A stretch of 64,000 bases of DNA, from NCBI GenBank assembly GCA_029582165.1, contig CM055877.1, positions 9,167,855 to 9,231,854 on the forward strand, read 5' to 3'. The notes beneath the pieces were generated by a model. It saw only the letters and a program-made list of their open reading frames with translations, had not been told where the DNA came from and ran no database searches. The position numbers were made by a program, and so were the translations under genes. Shown one piece after another: positions 36,900 through 48,599 of the stretch. The stretch is from Portulaca oleracea (taxonomy: Eukaryota; Streptophyta; Magnoliopsida; Caryophyllales; Portulacaceae). The first letter of the stretch is position 1. The number at the start of each line of letters is the position of its first letter.

Positions 36900-38702
36900 G
36901 ACCACCCCTCCCCTTTGAACCGCATGACCTTCTCCTCTCGTTAAATTGTTCATTTGTCACCCTTCACTCGGTCACACTCACTCACTCACTCACTCACTCA
37001 CTAACTCACTACAACAACAGTCTAGAGAGAGAAATTAGAGAGAGAACCCCATTGGTCTTCCCTTTTCACATCTGAAATAAATCAACAACCTGGGTGTTGG
37101 TTTTTTTTTTTTTTTTTTAAAAAGTTGCATTCTTTACACAAAAGAGTGAGTGCCCATTTTACTCTTTGCTTTAATTAAAGCCAACTGACACAGAAATTTG
37201 CTGGGTTTGAGTTGGGATTTTTTTTGAAGCTTTCAAATTGACAAACCAAGGTAATTTATCAACTTATCTTGTTTGCTTTATTTTCCCATCTTTTTCTTCC
37301 TTTTTTCTTGCATTATTGTGCTGTTCTTGGTGGTAGTTTCTGTTGTTGGTTGCATGTGGTGCTTTTTTTGCCACTTCTCTGCTATATTTGTGCACCCACT
37401 TTGTGTAGAAGCAAAAGTAACAGTCTTTCTGTAGTGGGTTTGAATTAATATGGCATTTTGATTTCTGCTTCTACTTTTTTTACTGAAGGGAAAAAGTTTG
37501 TCTCAGTTTCAGAGTGTTTGATTGCTTGGTTTGTTAAAGCAAAGGGGGAGTTTTGGTTGTAAAGATGTGAGTTTTTCTGCATTCATTCTCTGGATCTTGC
37601 TGTTTTGATTTGATATTGGTATTTTCTGGGTGCTCTTAGTTTGAAATGTTGGTGGTATATATTTCAGTTTTTCTTAGTGTATTTGAATCATGATTTGCTT
37701 CTTTTTCATCTGTTGTTGGATGTTTTGTTGTAGCATTTATTGTTGTTGTATATTTCTGGGGCTTGTGTATTTAAGGGTTGGATCATGTTTACTTTGTTTC
37801 AGGTGGGAAATACTCTAATTTATTGATGGGGAACTCTGATTCAGTCTTGGTTTTCAAATTTTATGTGGTTAGGTTATCATTAGCATATAAAAAATGTGAA
37901 TTACTTAGGGTAGATTATGTGGTTAGGTGTTCAAAATAATTTCTTTTTGGAGAGGGTTTGTTTGGCAAAGGGGTAAACAAAGGTCGATGTAAAAGCAGGA
38001 TTTGAGCTTAGGATTACCTTACCTTATGACTTTTCATGTTGACACCCTCAAGAAGGAAAGTTTTTTATTAAAGAGCAGATCATTGATAGAATTTGAATGA
38101 ATCACTAATTCCTGATTAAACTGCAGTTTAAGTTAGTCATCTTACTCCACAAGTACATGGTTTTTGCATTGGAATGGTAGGATTAAGTATAAACCCTCAT
38201 TGTAGTTAAAAGACCAACATGCTTCATTTTGCTGCTGGACCCACAAAAGTTTGAGCAATCATGGTTGTCAACAAGGCAGTACAGGGCAGATCTTTGACAA
38301 ACTTTTGAGGAATCTCTAACATTCTGATAGCTAATTTGCTGTTTCTATGGCACTTTTACTCTGCTCACTTACCATTCTGCTTAAGTTTTCGTCTTCTTAC
38401 TGCACAAATGCATGGTTTTTGCAGTGAAATGGTAGGACAAAGCCCTCATTGTAGTTAAAAAAACCAACATACTTCAATTTGCTACTACTGGTCACCATGT
38501 AATTTATGTGAGACGGTCTCATGCTAGAATTTGTATAGTTTGATAGCTAATTTGCAGTTTCTATGGAGAATTCATCATAATCTATCAACACTATTGCAAA
38601 ATTCATCAGTACATCCATACCAATCTATCAATTTGCGCATTCTGATACCTTAGTTTGCTTCAATTTCAGTCACCTTACTACTCAAACACATCTTTTTTGC
38701 AG
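36900..38702 (+). promoter_or_regulatory. TPS6-like 5' leader, (CTCA)n motif and leader intron
   Basis: A (CACT)n run at 36974-37010 precedes a purine-rich leader (GAGAGAGAAATTAGAGAGAG). A donor at 37250 (CCAAG|GTAATT) and an acceptor at 38702 (TTGCAG|) define a ~1.45-kb leader intron, typical of plant TPS genes. The second leader segment holds a six-codon upstream ORF at 38707-38727 (ATGGTGGTACCC...). No TATA box can be asserted. Confidence 0.55.
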
Positions 38703-38773
38703 TGGAATGGTGGTACCCTCATTCTAGTCACCTAATCTTCCCGCGGGACCCAAGAAACTTTCATAAACCAATC

Positions 38774-41700
38774 ATGGTGTCAAGATCCTACACAAACCTT
38801 CTCGACCTCGCCTCGGGGGAGTTCTCCTCCTTCCACCGTGTTGAGAAGCGGTTCCCCAGGGTCAAGACAGTCGCCGGGGTCCTCTCCGAGCTAGACGATG
38901 AGACGAGCAACAACAGTGTGAGCTCGGACGCCCCCTCCTCGGTCTCCCAGGAACGGATCATCATAGTAGCCAACCAGCTCCCTCTCCGGGTCCATCGAAA
39001 ACCTGATTCAGGCGCTCGTGGTTGGTCCTTTACTTGGGATGAAGACTCCCTCCTCTTGCAGCTTAAAGACGGCCTGCCGGAGGACGCCGAGGTGGTCTAT
39101 GTAGGAACCCTGAAGGAGCAGATCGACCCCTCTGAACAAGACAGTGTCTCGCAAACCCTGCTCGAGACATTCAAGTGTGTCCCGGCCTATGTCCCGCCGG
39201 AACTCTTTAGCAAGTTCTACCACGGGTTTTGCAAGCAGCATTTATGGCCATTGTTCCACTACATGCTTCCCCTGTCCCCGGATCTTGGGGGCAGATTTGA
39301 CCGGTCCTTCTGGCAGGCGTATGTCTCGGTCAACAAGATATTCGCCGACAAGGTCATGGAGGTTGTCACCCCGGACGATGACTACGTCTGGATCCATGAC
39401 TACCACTTGATGGTCCTCCCAACGTTCCTTAGGAAGCGTTGCAACCGCATGAAGCTAGGGTTTTTTCTCCACAGCCCGTTTCCTTCCTCGGAAATATACC
39501 GGACTCTTCCTGTAAGAGAAGAAATCCTAAGAGCCCTTTTAAACTCGGACCTCATCGGATTCCACACGTTCGACTACGCTAGACATTTTCTCTCCTGCTG
39601 CAGTAGGATGCTCGGGCTTTCTTACCAATCTAAAAGAGGTTATATTGGGTTGGAATATTACGGGCGGACCGTGAGCATTAAAATTCTTCCTGTGGGGATC
39701 CACATGGGTCAGTTACAGTCAGTCATGAATCTCCAAGAGACCAAGGTGAAGGTTGCTGAGCTTAGGGATCAGTTCGAGGGCAAAACGGTCATGCTAGGGG
39801 TGGATGACATGGACATTTTCAAAGGCATAAGTCTGAAGCTTCTAGCAATGGAGCAACTACTTTATCAGCACCCCGATAAACGGGGCAAGGTGGTTTTGAT
39901 CCAGATTGCTAACCCCGCTAGGGGCCGCGGGAAGGATGTGGAAGAAGTTCAGTCTGAAACACATGCCTCGGTGAAAAGAATCAACGCAGCATTTGGCTTC
40001 CCGGGGTATAATCCGGTCATTCTCATAGAAACCCCGCTTCAGTTCTACGAGAGGATCGCGTATTACATAATCGCCGAGTGCTGTCTTGTCACAGCTGTAA
40101 GAGACGGGATGAATCTGATCCCGTATGAGTATGTTATATCTCGACAAGGGAATGAAATGCTGGACCAAATCCTAGGGTGGGACCCATCAGTCCCTAAAAA
40201 GTCAATGCTTGTCGTGTCGGAGTTCATCGGTTGTTCTCCTTCACTCAGCGGGGCAGTCAGAGTCAACCCTTGGAACATAGATTCTGTCTCCGAAGCCATG
40301 GATTCCGCTTTGTCCCTCCATGACACCGAAAAACAACTCAGGCACGAAAAGCACTATAGATATGTGAGCACCCATGACGTTGCATTTTGGGCCAGGAGCT
40401 TTTTGCAAGATCTCGAGCGGGCTTGTAGAGAGCATGTCAGGAGGACGTGCTGGGGGATCGGGTTCGGGTTGGGTTTCCGGGTCATTGCGCTCGACCCAAG
40501 CTTCCGGAAGCTCTCGGTGGAGCACATTGTGTCGGCCTATAGGCGGGCGAGGCACCGCGCAATACTGTTGGACTATGATGGGACGATGATGATGAGGAGC
40601 TCGATAAGTGCGGACCCGAACATGGAGGCGGTGAGGTTTGTGCGGCGGCTGTGTGGGGACCCGAAGAATGTGGTGTTTGTGGTGAGCGGGAAGACGAGGG
40701 CGCAGTTGATGGAGTGGTTTGAGGGGTGTGAGGGGCTGGGGATTGCGGCCGAGCATGGCTACTTTGTCAGGTGAGTTGGTTGTGTTTGTGTTGTGTTGTC
40801 GACCTTTTTTGGTTTTGTGGGTCGCGTTTTATCATTTGCTTGGTTCGTGTGGGCTGGGAATGGGAATGGGAAATATTGGACCTGGGGAAATTTTGTCTGA
40901 ATATTTGGTCTGAATTTCGCCATTGACTGAAAACTTAGATTTGACTAAAAGTCCGGACGCAATATTACTCTTATTTCTATTGTCGGAACCCAATATTACT
41001 CTTATTGAATTTTGGCATTAGTCGATTGACTGACCTTTTTTTTTCCTGATGGAGTTCGACCTGAATTTTGCCATTTCTAATAAGAGTTGGGAAAATTTTG
41101 TCCAAACCTGAATACCTGAGTTAGTCTGCTGGGCAAAAATCGGGTATGCATATAGAGTTTTCCGTCCTAGCTTTCAATATTGACCGACTTGATTTGTTTT
41201 TCTGAAGAGCTAGAAATGAAATTTGAACAACTTTCAAAATAGGATCATTGTGCTTCACGTCTACTCTGTTACAAAACCAATAACTCGACGCTGAACTTGT
41301 GTTCTCAGGGAAAATCATGCTGCTGAGTGGGAAATATCGAAACCGCTGACCGACTTTGATTGGAAGGATGTGGTTGAGCCAGTGATGCAGCTATACTGCG
41401 AGACAACTGACGGGTCCACCATAGAGGCGAAGGAGAGTTCATTCGTTTGGAATTACCGATACGCTGATCGAGATTTCGGGTCGTGTCAGGCGAAAGAGCT
41501 CCTAGATCATCTGGAAAGTGTTCTGGCGAACGATCCTGTTTCTGTCAAGAGTGCCCAGTTTGCAGTCGAAGTTAAACCCCAGGTTTGTGCTACTTTTTGA
41601 TAGATACTGATATTGCTAAGACCCTAAGATTGGTTATGTTTTAATATAGGGTATTGCTCTAAGGGTGTGTTTGGCTGTAGGAGATGTGGGTTTTTGTGGG

Positions 41701-43063
41701 GTTGTAAGATTTTGTGGTCTTCGTGTTTGGAGAGATGGACAAAACATTCCAGTCCCATCAATCCTGTCCTGTGAAAACAACACCATCATCCCTTGTGGGT
41801 CCCTTTTATGGGTTTGGACCGAAAGTGTAGCGGGGATTAGAGTGATTCAAATGTAGTCAGCCTTACCTCAAAAGTCCGATCTTGTGCAAGTTTGTCTAAT
41901 ATTTTCTTGGATTCATTTGGCGGAATTTGATTATAGAGACCTTCAAAGTTATCATGTTCATACCACTCTAGAATTTAGCGCTAACAAAATTTTGTCCGAT
42001 TTCAATACCTGAATTTGTCCAATCCAAAAAAAAACCTGGTTTGGTCCGAACCTGATTTTGACCAAATTGAGTGAATATCCGAACACAATATTTCTCTTTT
42101 TTCTACTGTGCGAACTTGATTTTAGCTCTGTCTGAATTGTTCGACCCGAAAAGAAACCGGGTCCAAAGATCAATTTTTTGTCCAAATTTTGACATTGACT
42201 AAATTTGACCAATCCGAATTCACCTCGACGCAAATTTTTGCCATCACTACACTAGATGGTGTAACTTCCTCGTTCAATTGCTTGGATTTTTTTGTTGAAA
42301 AGCATATTGTGTCCACTTTAAGCTTCGAGAATCTTAAAAACACCGGATAAACCGAAAAGCAGTCTTAGTATGATGACCAAGGAGGTAGTAGTAGCCTAGT
42401 TGCTTACCACTCTCATCCTACATGTTTTCCATCGAGGTTCAAATCTTGATTGAAGTAAAAGCAACAATATCTCATATGTGAAAATCATGGTGTTGATAGA
42501 GCCATACTTGTCATGCGCATTTTAGCATTTATCCATCGCCCATAGCCGAGTTACCACTCTCATATGCAATAACTCTCATTATGCAAAAATTGTGGGAGCG
42601 CTTTTGCATTTATCCATTGCCCCCAGTCTGTAAAGCTTACTGGTGATTATGTCCTTTTTCTCGGCAGGGGGTGAACAAGGGTCTAGTAGCGGAGCGGCTC
42701 CTAAGCACCATGCGGAAAAAGGGGATGCACCCGGACTTTGTGCTTTGCATCGGGGACGATAGGTCCGACGAGGACATGTTCGAGGTGATAATGAACGCAA
42801 AAACATCCTCTTCCTCATCCTCATCCTCATCCTCACCCACATCCTCGCCTTTATCTCCTGTGGCCGAGGTGTTCGCATGCACCATAGGCCAGAAGCCGAG
42901 CAAGGCCAAGTACTACGTGGAGGACACTGGCGAGATCCTCAGGATTCTTGAGGGGCTCGCCTCGGCCTCAGACCAGGAGGCCAGGTTGGCGGCCCTAGAA
43001 TCGGGTCTGGGTCTGGATCTAGATCTCAACAAGGCATCATTGGTAGAGATAAGCAAGGATTAG
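38774..43063 (+). CDS. TPS6: Class II trehalose-6-phosphate synthase-like protein, TPS6 type (888 aa)
   Basis: Exons are 38774-40770, 41309-41582 and 42668-43063, all GT..AG. The start MVSRSYTNLLDLASGEF is the invariant class II N-terminus; the longer in-frame reading upstream has no ATG. The glycosyltransferase-20 domain (about 60-545) includes RIIIVANQLPLR, YHGFCKQHLWPLFHYMLP and VWIHDYHLMVLPTFLRKR. In VDDMDIFKG, D345 stands where active synthases have the catalytic Arg (E. coli OtsA R262), while K350 is kept. The phosphatase-like domain has LLDYDGT (D600) and GDDRSDEDMF (786-795). A Ser10 run at about 804-813 followed by a Pro/Ser stretch enlarges a loop (AtTPS6 is ~860 aa). Class II proteins generally lack synthase activity and act in sugar signalling and SnRK1 regulation. 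Closeness to TPS6 is judged from SELDDE..NNSV.SDAPSSV. Confidence 0.95.
41660..42240. repeat. Repeat-derived sequence in TPS intron 2
   Basis: The intron is 1085 bp. About 41960-42240 is a diverged dispersed repeat (TTTTGTCC, CCTGAATTTGTCC, AATATCCGAACAC, TTTGACATTGAC) that is also recognisable in intron 1 (about 40890-41110) and at 36400-36620 and 20935-21200. A fragment beginning GTGTGTTTGGCTGTAGG lies at 41663 and resembles MITE ends. Confidence 0.4.
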
Positions 43064-43285
43064 TGTCACTAGTATTATTAATCAAGCACTAATTACCCTA
43101 GTCTTATTGTTGTATATAAAGTTCTAGCTTATTTGTTTGATTATGTAGGTTAAGTTAAAAAGACATGAGTTTTCTGGTTTTACTTAGGTCAAGATTGGTG
43201 GGGATGAAACAATGAATGGATGATGTTCATTAGAGCCAGGCAACGAGGGGTTTTGTTTGTAGCCATAGCATAATGGCATGTTCCA

Positions 43286-43324
<39 letters not shown>

Positions 43325-43373
43325 CATCTTATTTGTTCTATATAGGTTGTGATGTTATTTTTGTTTGGAATAT
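43064..43373 (+). other. TPS6-like 3' UTR with (TTA)n
   Basis: This is the likely 3' UTR. A (TTA)n microsatellite runs 43288-43324. No other feature is seen. Confidence 0.5.
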
Positions 43374-43914
43374 TGGATGCTAATATATTATATTTTGGTG
43401 GTGTTAGATAATAATACACCGAACTTTTCCTTGGTCAATAATGTACTGTATTTTGGGGGTGTTGAACAATGCATCAAAAACAAATTCCACCATACTCACT
43501 GATGGTCCTATGTGACATAAAAAAATTAAAATCTTCACTATGTCATGTTAGTAAATGCAAAAGAATTTTAATTTATTTTATTTTAAAAAAACACCCTATT
43601 AATCTACATTTTCCCAAACCTAACATTATAATTTTCTTTTAAAGTAAAATAGAATTCAATTTTACTTATTCAGATTTGATGACATGGAATCAATTAGTAA
43701 AGATTTTAATTTTTTTTGACATGGAATCAATTAGTAAAGATTTTAATTTTTTTTTACTCAGCCTGCTACGTAAGACTGCCACTGAATTAGTTATCGCTAG
43801 AATCGTTTTAGGTGCATTATTGTCAAATACCCCAAAATATAGTATATTATTGTCCAAGAAAAAAAGTTGTACATTGTTATCTAACATACCTAAAGTACAG
43901 TATATTCACATCTA
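43374..43914. mobile_element. Foldback MITE with ~100-bp inverted ends
   Basis: The left arm (TGGATGCTAATATATTATAT..., containing ACCGAACTTTTCCTTGG and GTGTTGAACAATGCATC) pairs with the right arm (GTGCATTATTGTCAAATACC...TACAGTATATTCACATCTA). The arms are diverged. The middle carries a 39-bp direct duplication (ACATGGAATCAATTAGTAAA at ~43681 and ~43720). No target duplication is clear. Confidence 0.6.
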
Positions 43915-44309
43915 AAAACCCCTTTTGTTTGGGTTATAAACATGCTCCCTTGTATTATTGTAAGATTGTATTGACATTAGTCTATAAGATTGATTCTGAG
44001 GGACTATTTTTTTGGTTTATTTTCAATTCATGTGTTTCTTCCAGGAGTTGGGCATGTGTATTAGGGTTGTCGAGTACTAGCATTATCTAATATACATTTT
44101 TTTGTGGAGCATAGTACAAGCAAAAGGGTTTATATAGTATATTTTTAGTGTGCTTATAGTATTATTTTAATATATCTAAGATTTTAATAAATTGTTAATA
44201 TGTTATTATTTATTTTAGTATTGATAGAAAAATTGATCTAGGAATAATTAGAATTTATATTATCATATATTGAACACCAAATCATATATTGAACACCAAA
44301 TATATAATT

Positions 44310-45409
44310 CTATACCCAACACTATGTAACCCTACTTGCGCTGATCTTACAATCGATGGCGTTTTTTCGCTTAAGTTGGCCTCTTGGTTATCCAAGCGAG
44401 AAAATTGGAAAGGTAATTGGATTTGGAAACTTGACGTTCAACCAAAGCTGAAAGTCTTTCTCTGGCAAATTTTCCATGATGGTGTGCCTCTCAAAGGTAA
44501 TTTAGTTCAACGAGGTACCTGCGCTACTTGTTTGGACCCAATTGAAACGGATCAACACTTGATCCATCAGTGCCACTTCTCTCATAAGGTTTGGAAAGCT
44601 GCTAAAGACCATAAATGGATAAACTCTTCTATAGATTGGTCTTTTGATTCCAATGGCAAGGACATCCTTCTATCTCTCCGAGCAACACTTTCTCCTAGTG
44701 ATCTCAAGAGAGCTATCTATCTACTTTGGAGCATCTGGAAGGAACGGAACGACTGCCATTTCAACAACTCTCTTTTTCAATCATGTTCGAGTTACCATCA
44801 GGGCAAAGAAGAACTTCGCGGGGTGGCAAGCTAGAAGATCCTTCCTCGCGCGTCCTTCAACTTTTCCTAACTGTCGCCACACACCTAGGAGGGAGTACCT
44901 TACAAAGTTTATTGGTTGGGATTGTCGAATCCTGGATGGGTCAAACTTAAATGTGCTGGCTCCGTCAATGGGAAAGGCACAACAACCGACTTTGTTATTA
45001 GAGACCATCTCGGTAGACTTCTTCATGCGGGCTCCCTCAAACTTAACCTATTCTTCTTGCGGAGGCTTTAGCAATCAAGTTTGGGATGGAGCAAGCTATT
45101 CAAGCTGGGTTAAAGAAAGTTCAGGTTGAAAGTGATAAACTTGTTCTTGTTCGAGCAATCCAAGGGTGCTTTGAAACTCCATGGCAGATAGATATGACTA
45201 TTAGAAAAATCATGAACTACCTTCATCTCTGTGAGGCTTACTCGGTAAATCATGTGTTTAGAGAAGCCAACTTAGCAGCTGATTGGTTAGCGAATAAAGG
45301 GCACTCCATCCAAAATAGGGTAGTTTGGAGCGTTAGCCCTGGTTCTGCTTTTTCTTTTATTTTACTTCATGATAACTTAAGAAGACGCCTTGCGAGAACG
45401 ATCATGTAA
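44310..45409 (+). pseudogene. Non-LTR retrotransposon 3' end: zf-RVT plus RNase H-like domain
   Basis: Frame 1 (about 44340-44775) encodes a zf-RVT domain: WKLDVQPKLKVFLWQIFHD, GTCATCLDPIETDQHLIHQC and WSIWKERNDCHFN. After frame shifts near 44780 and again near 45050, an RNase H-like (RVT_3) domain appears in pieces: PGWVKLKCAGSVNGKG, DFVIRDHLGRLLHAG, then ALAIKFGMEQAIQAGLKKV, VESDKLVLVRAI and NHVFREANLAADWLANKG, up to a stop at 45409. No reverse transcriptase lies upstream, so this is a 5'-truncated, frameshifted LINE copy downstream of TPS6. Confidence 0.85.
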
Positions 45410-46286
45410 GGGGTCGTTTGGCATCCAGTGGGAATGAGAATTCATAATAACACTGAGAATGAGAATTCAAAATGTGAATGTGAATTAATATGTTTTTATG
45501 ATTACAAACCTTCTTGTTTGTTTTGTTGTAATTCAAATTGGGAATAAGATTAGGAATAAACACACATTGACTAAATTACCCTTTTATTGATTTATGAATT
45601 TTTTAATAAATTGAAATGGATGGAATGTCATAAATGACACACATTTACTTCTAGAAAATCAATTACCATATGAAATTTTTTTTTAAAAATTAAGTTCATA
45701 AAGATTTTAAAGAAATTAATTAAGCATCAAATAAATTAAAAATTAAAAACAAGTATATAAACGTTCAAAGTATGAATGATTCAATAAATCAACATAATAG
45801 ACCAATTGTTAATGGCTACCGTAAGATTCAATAACTCAATTGGGTTTACTAATATATTAATTATAATAAATATTTAATTAATAAAAGGAAAAGACGTAAA
45901 TCCTACTGCATTAGTAATATGTCAACCTAAGGATGCGTAATAACAATAATATTTAACTAATATAAGTAAAAGTAATACCATATTTAGGTGACGGTAGCCA
46001 GCAAGATTGACAATAAATGTGAGTTTTTATTTAATATAAGCAAAAGAAATGAATAAATGTGAGTTTTTATTTTTTAAAATAGAGGTAGTTTTGATATTTA
46101 ATAGTGACTAACGAATTTTCAATGTCTATTACCATCCCCCATGGTAATAGATTGTTGGGAATAAACACCTTCTATTCCCATTCCCATTCCCTTTTTTTTA
46201 ATTACTATGAAACAAATATGATAATTCTATTCCCCATCCCTCTATTCTCATTCCCAACCCCCTATTCGCTCTTACCAAACGGACCA
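45410..46286. mobile_element. PIF/Harbinger-like non-autonomous element (~0.88 kb)
   Basis: The left end is GGGGTCGTTTGGCATCCAGT and the right end is ACCAAACGGACC, inverse-related. TAA lies at 45407-45409, directly overlapping the LINE remnant's end, and TAA again lies one base past the right end (46287-46289). The subterminal regions GGGAATGAGAATTC and CTATTCTCATTCCC are also inverted. It carries no coding capacity. Confidence 0.7.
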
Positions 46287-46289
46287 TAA

Positions 46290-47215
46290 GTTCCTTTATA
46301 TACCTTTTTTACCCGGATTCAAAAAAAAATATTGACACACAAAGTACGATATAAATGAGACAACATCACATGATTTCATCTTGGTTTAGTTTGCTGTTTA
46401 GATGGCTGCTTTGCCGAGCTCTTATTTTGTTTTCCTCGTCGTTAGGGATGACAATTAGATACGAATCCAAGATTGACAAAAAGAAATCCAAATATGAATC
46501 CGATTAAAAAAAGTCGAACTTCAATTATAATTGGAGCGAGTATGGAGGTCACCACCTCCTATTCGGTTAAGTCTTATTAAAATAGTAAATATATAAAAAG
46601 TTTGAAAAATTATTATATGATCGAATTTGAGAATTGAGGGCAGAATCTAAGGCTTAGTTTTTTTTTTTCAAGGAAGGGCGTATTGCCAGTATTTTGACGG
46701 TTAAAATTTTTTTTTTCACCTATTGTGTTATATATATTTTTTGTTAAGTAACAAAATATTTTGGCTCGTTGTTGGTGTTTCAATTTTTAGAAGTAATGAG
46801 TATAATATATTAAATTGTAACAAGAATATTGTCAAAAAAAATATTAAAATAAAAAAAAATAAATAGTACAAATGCTAATTGAACCTCCATAATCGGAGGA
46901 GGGGTAAAAATTGGATTTGGAGGTGGACTTCCACCTTTGATTATTAATTGGAGCGAAAGTGGAGACACCCATTGGCCACTTCCAATTAACCTCCAACTCA
47001 TTGCCATCCCTACTCACAGTTGCTTGCCGTCTTTCGTTGTTTTGTTGGTCTTTATCGCATCTTTGAGTCATCTTTTAACCTTTTATTGACTTTAAATTAT
47101 CAAATATATATATATATATATATAGAATAATAAGACAACATCACCATGATAAGAGAAATACTTTAGAAACTTAATTAATGGAACTACTATTTATGTAATG
47201 GAAGTACCATTTTTT
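46290..47215. other. Non-genic AT-rich DNA
   Basis: No gene is supported. About 46445-46580 and 46860-47010 form a loose inverted pair (GGGATGACAATTAGATACGA / CATTGCCATCCC; TTGGAGCGAGTATGGAGGTC / GGAGCGAAAGTGGAGAC), so this is probably another decayed MITE. A (TA)n run lies at 47105-47124. Confidence 0.35.
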
Positions 47216-47218
47216 ATT

Positions 47219-47930
47219 TAGGTAAACAACATACGAGAGATATGCTTCCAGTCTTCCACAATTGCTCTAACCATCTGCTCCATTTGACGGCAAGTGGTAC
47301 TCAAACCGCCAAGGTAAATAAATCTGCTAGTATCGTTGGTGCCAGCATGTACAATAAGGCCATGTTCTTTTATATGGTCGATATGGCACAAAAATTGTGC
47401 AGTTTGGAGAAATTGTAAGAAGTGCGGTATGACATGAAATGGTACGGTAAAATTTTTAGAAAGTGTGATTAATATGTTAGGTGAGCCGAGGGAAAAAATG
47501 AGATATATTGATAATAATCGCGGTAAAGTGTGATATGGTGTAGTAACGTGTGGAAGAATATTGAGTGGTATGATGAATTGTGGTACCGCGCTGTACTATT
47601 CCAAAGAACAGGGTCTAAATTGGTAAATAGAACAGACAATGGCAGGCATCATCCATGGCATTTCATGCTCAATGTCATCGGTGTCTTCACTTGTTGACAA
47701 GTCAAGTTGTGGACAACGCCCAATCACCAACATCTTAAGTGCGGTCAGCTGTTCCAAACCCCAAGAGATGGATGTCAAGCTATGACAGTTGTAGAAGCTC
47801 AAAGTGAGAAGAGAACTTGAGCTTCTAAACACTTGTCCAAGTTCCGAACTACTTTGTAGGTTAGACTCTTTATACATTATTACACCAAACTTATATTGTA
47901 AAACTATAATTTCTAGCCTGTGTCTTATGA
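47219..47930 (-). pseudogene. NB-LRR resistance-gene LRR fragment, split by a Tourist-like MITE
   Basis: On the minus strand an open stretch from ~47930 reads LLTLSFYNCHSLTSISWGLE and QLTALKMLVIGRCPQLDLS, typical LRR units of CC-NB-LRR proteins, then a DxEDTDDIEHEMPW-like acidic segment. It enters the MITE at 47615. On the far side (47354 down to 47219) the same frame resumes without stops (HAGTNDTSRF, YLGGLSTTCRQMEQMVRAI) to a TAA. There is no NB domain and no start; it is a remnant. The non-LRR tail is of unknown origin. Confidence 0.6.
47358..47615. mobile_element. Tourist-like MITE, 258 bp
   Basis: The ends are GGCCATGTTCTTTTATATGG and (right) CCAAAGAACAGGGTC, with a perfect TAA target duplication at 47355-47357 and 47616-47618. 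Interior blocks such as GTGCGGTATGACATG and GTGGTACCGCG match the family. Confidence 0.88.
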
Positions 47931-48404
47931 AAAGGAGTAGTTTTCATGGAGTAATCAATAACAGAAGATTTCGATTGGAGTCCACCAAATTTTCTTCTTT
48001 ATTGTATATGACACTGTTTTTTTGTCAGGTTATGTTCAAGTTAGGTTAGTTAAGTTAGGATAAATTATGATAGGATAGGAAATGATAGATATGTTTGAGC
48101 TAACTTAGTTGTTTGGTGAAAATGTTTTATTAATAAAATTTAAATATTTTCGAAAAAATAAATGAAAAAGTTATAGATATTGAAAAAAGTGGATTGATTA
48201 GAGATTAAAATTAATATGGTTTGTTCTATCAAAAACAAATTAATATTATTTGAATTTCTTTGATTTAATAAGTTGTTTTTGGTTTGGGTGTTTTTTATGG
48301 AGTTAACTTAGGTTAGCTTAGGTAAAAATAAGTTAATTTTACTTAAGTTAGGTTAACTCAACTAAAAAACAAGGCGGCTATACTCATGCATTTGATATTG
48401 TATT

Positions 48405-48443
48405 ACTACTCCATCCCGTGCAAAGCACATACAGCTTAACTAG
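48405..48443 (+). mobile_element. Helitron-like 3' terminus (weak)
   Basis: CCCGTGCAAAGCACAT forms a short hairpin (GTGC/GCAC), followed 13 bases on by CTAG with a T after it at 48444, the Helitron CTRR-T ending. No 5' TC end could be assigned. Confidence 0.4.
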
Positions 48444-48599
48444 TGTTTAAGAAATAAGGGGCAGCTATCTACTGAGAATGATAAGGTTTTGTTGCCCGGT
48501 TGCAGTGTTGAATACAAGCAAACCATATATAACAATGCCACCACTCCTCTCAATGGTGAGTTATTAGAGTTTGATGTAGTAGGCTTAGCATTAAATTTT

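Noticed and set aside
38702..38773. Extended N-terminus of the TPS protein
   Set aside because: The upstream in-frame reading begins with GTG right at a splice acceptor and has no ATG; the conserved class II start MVSRSY is at 38774.
40241..40756. 171-codon antisense ORF over TPS exon 1
   Set aside because: It is a shadow of the GC-rich coding strand; no family resemblance.
42579..42909. Minus-strand ORFs opposite TPS exon 3
   Set aside because: Shadows of the coding strand, including the complement of the Ser repeat.
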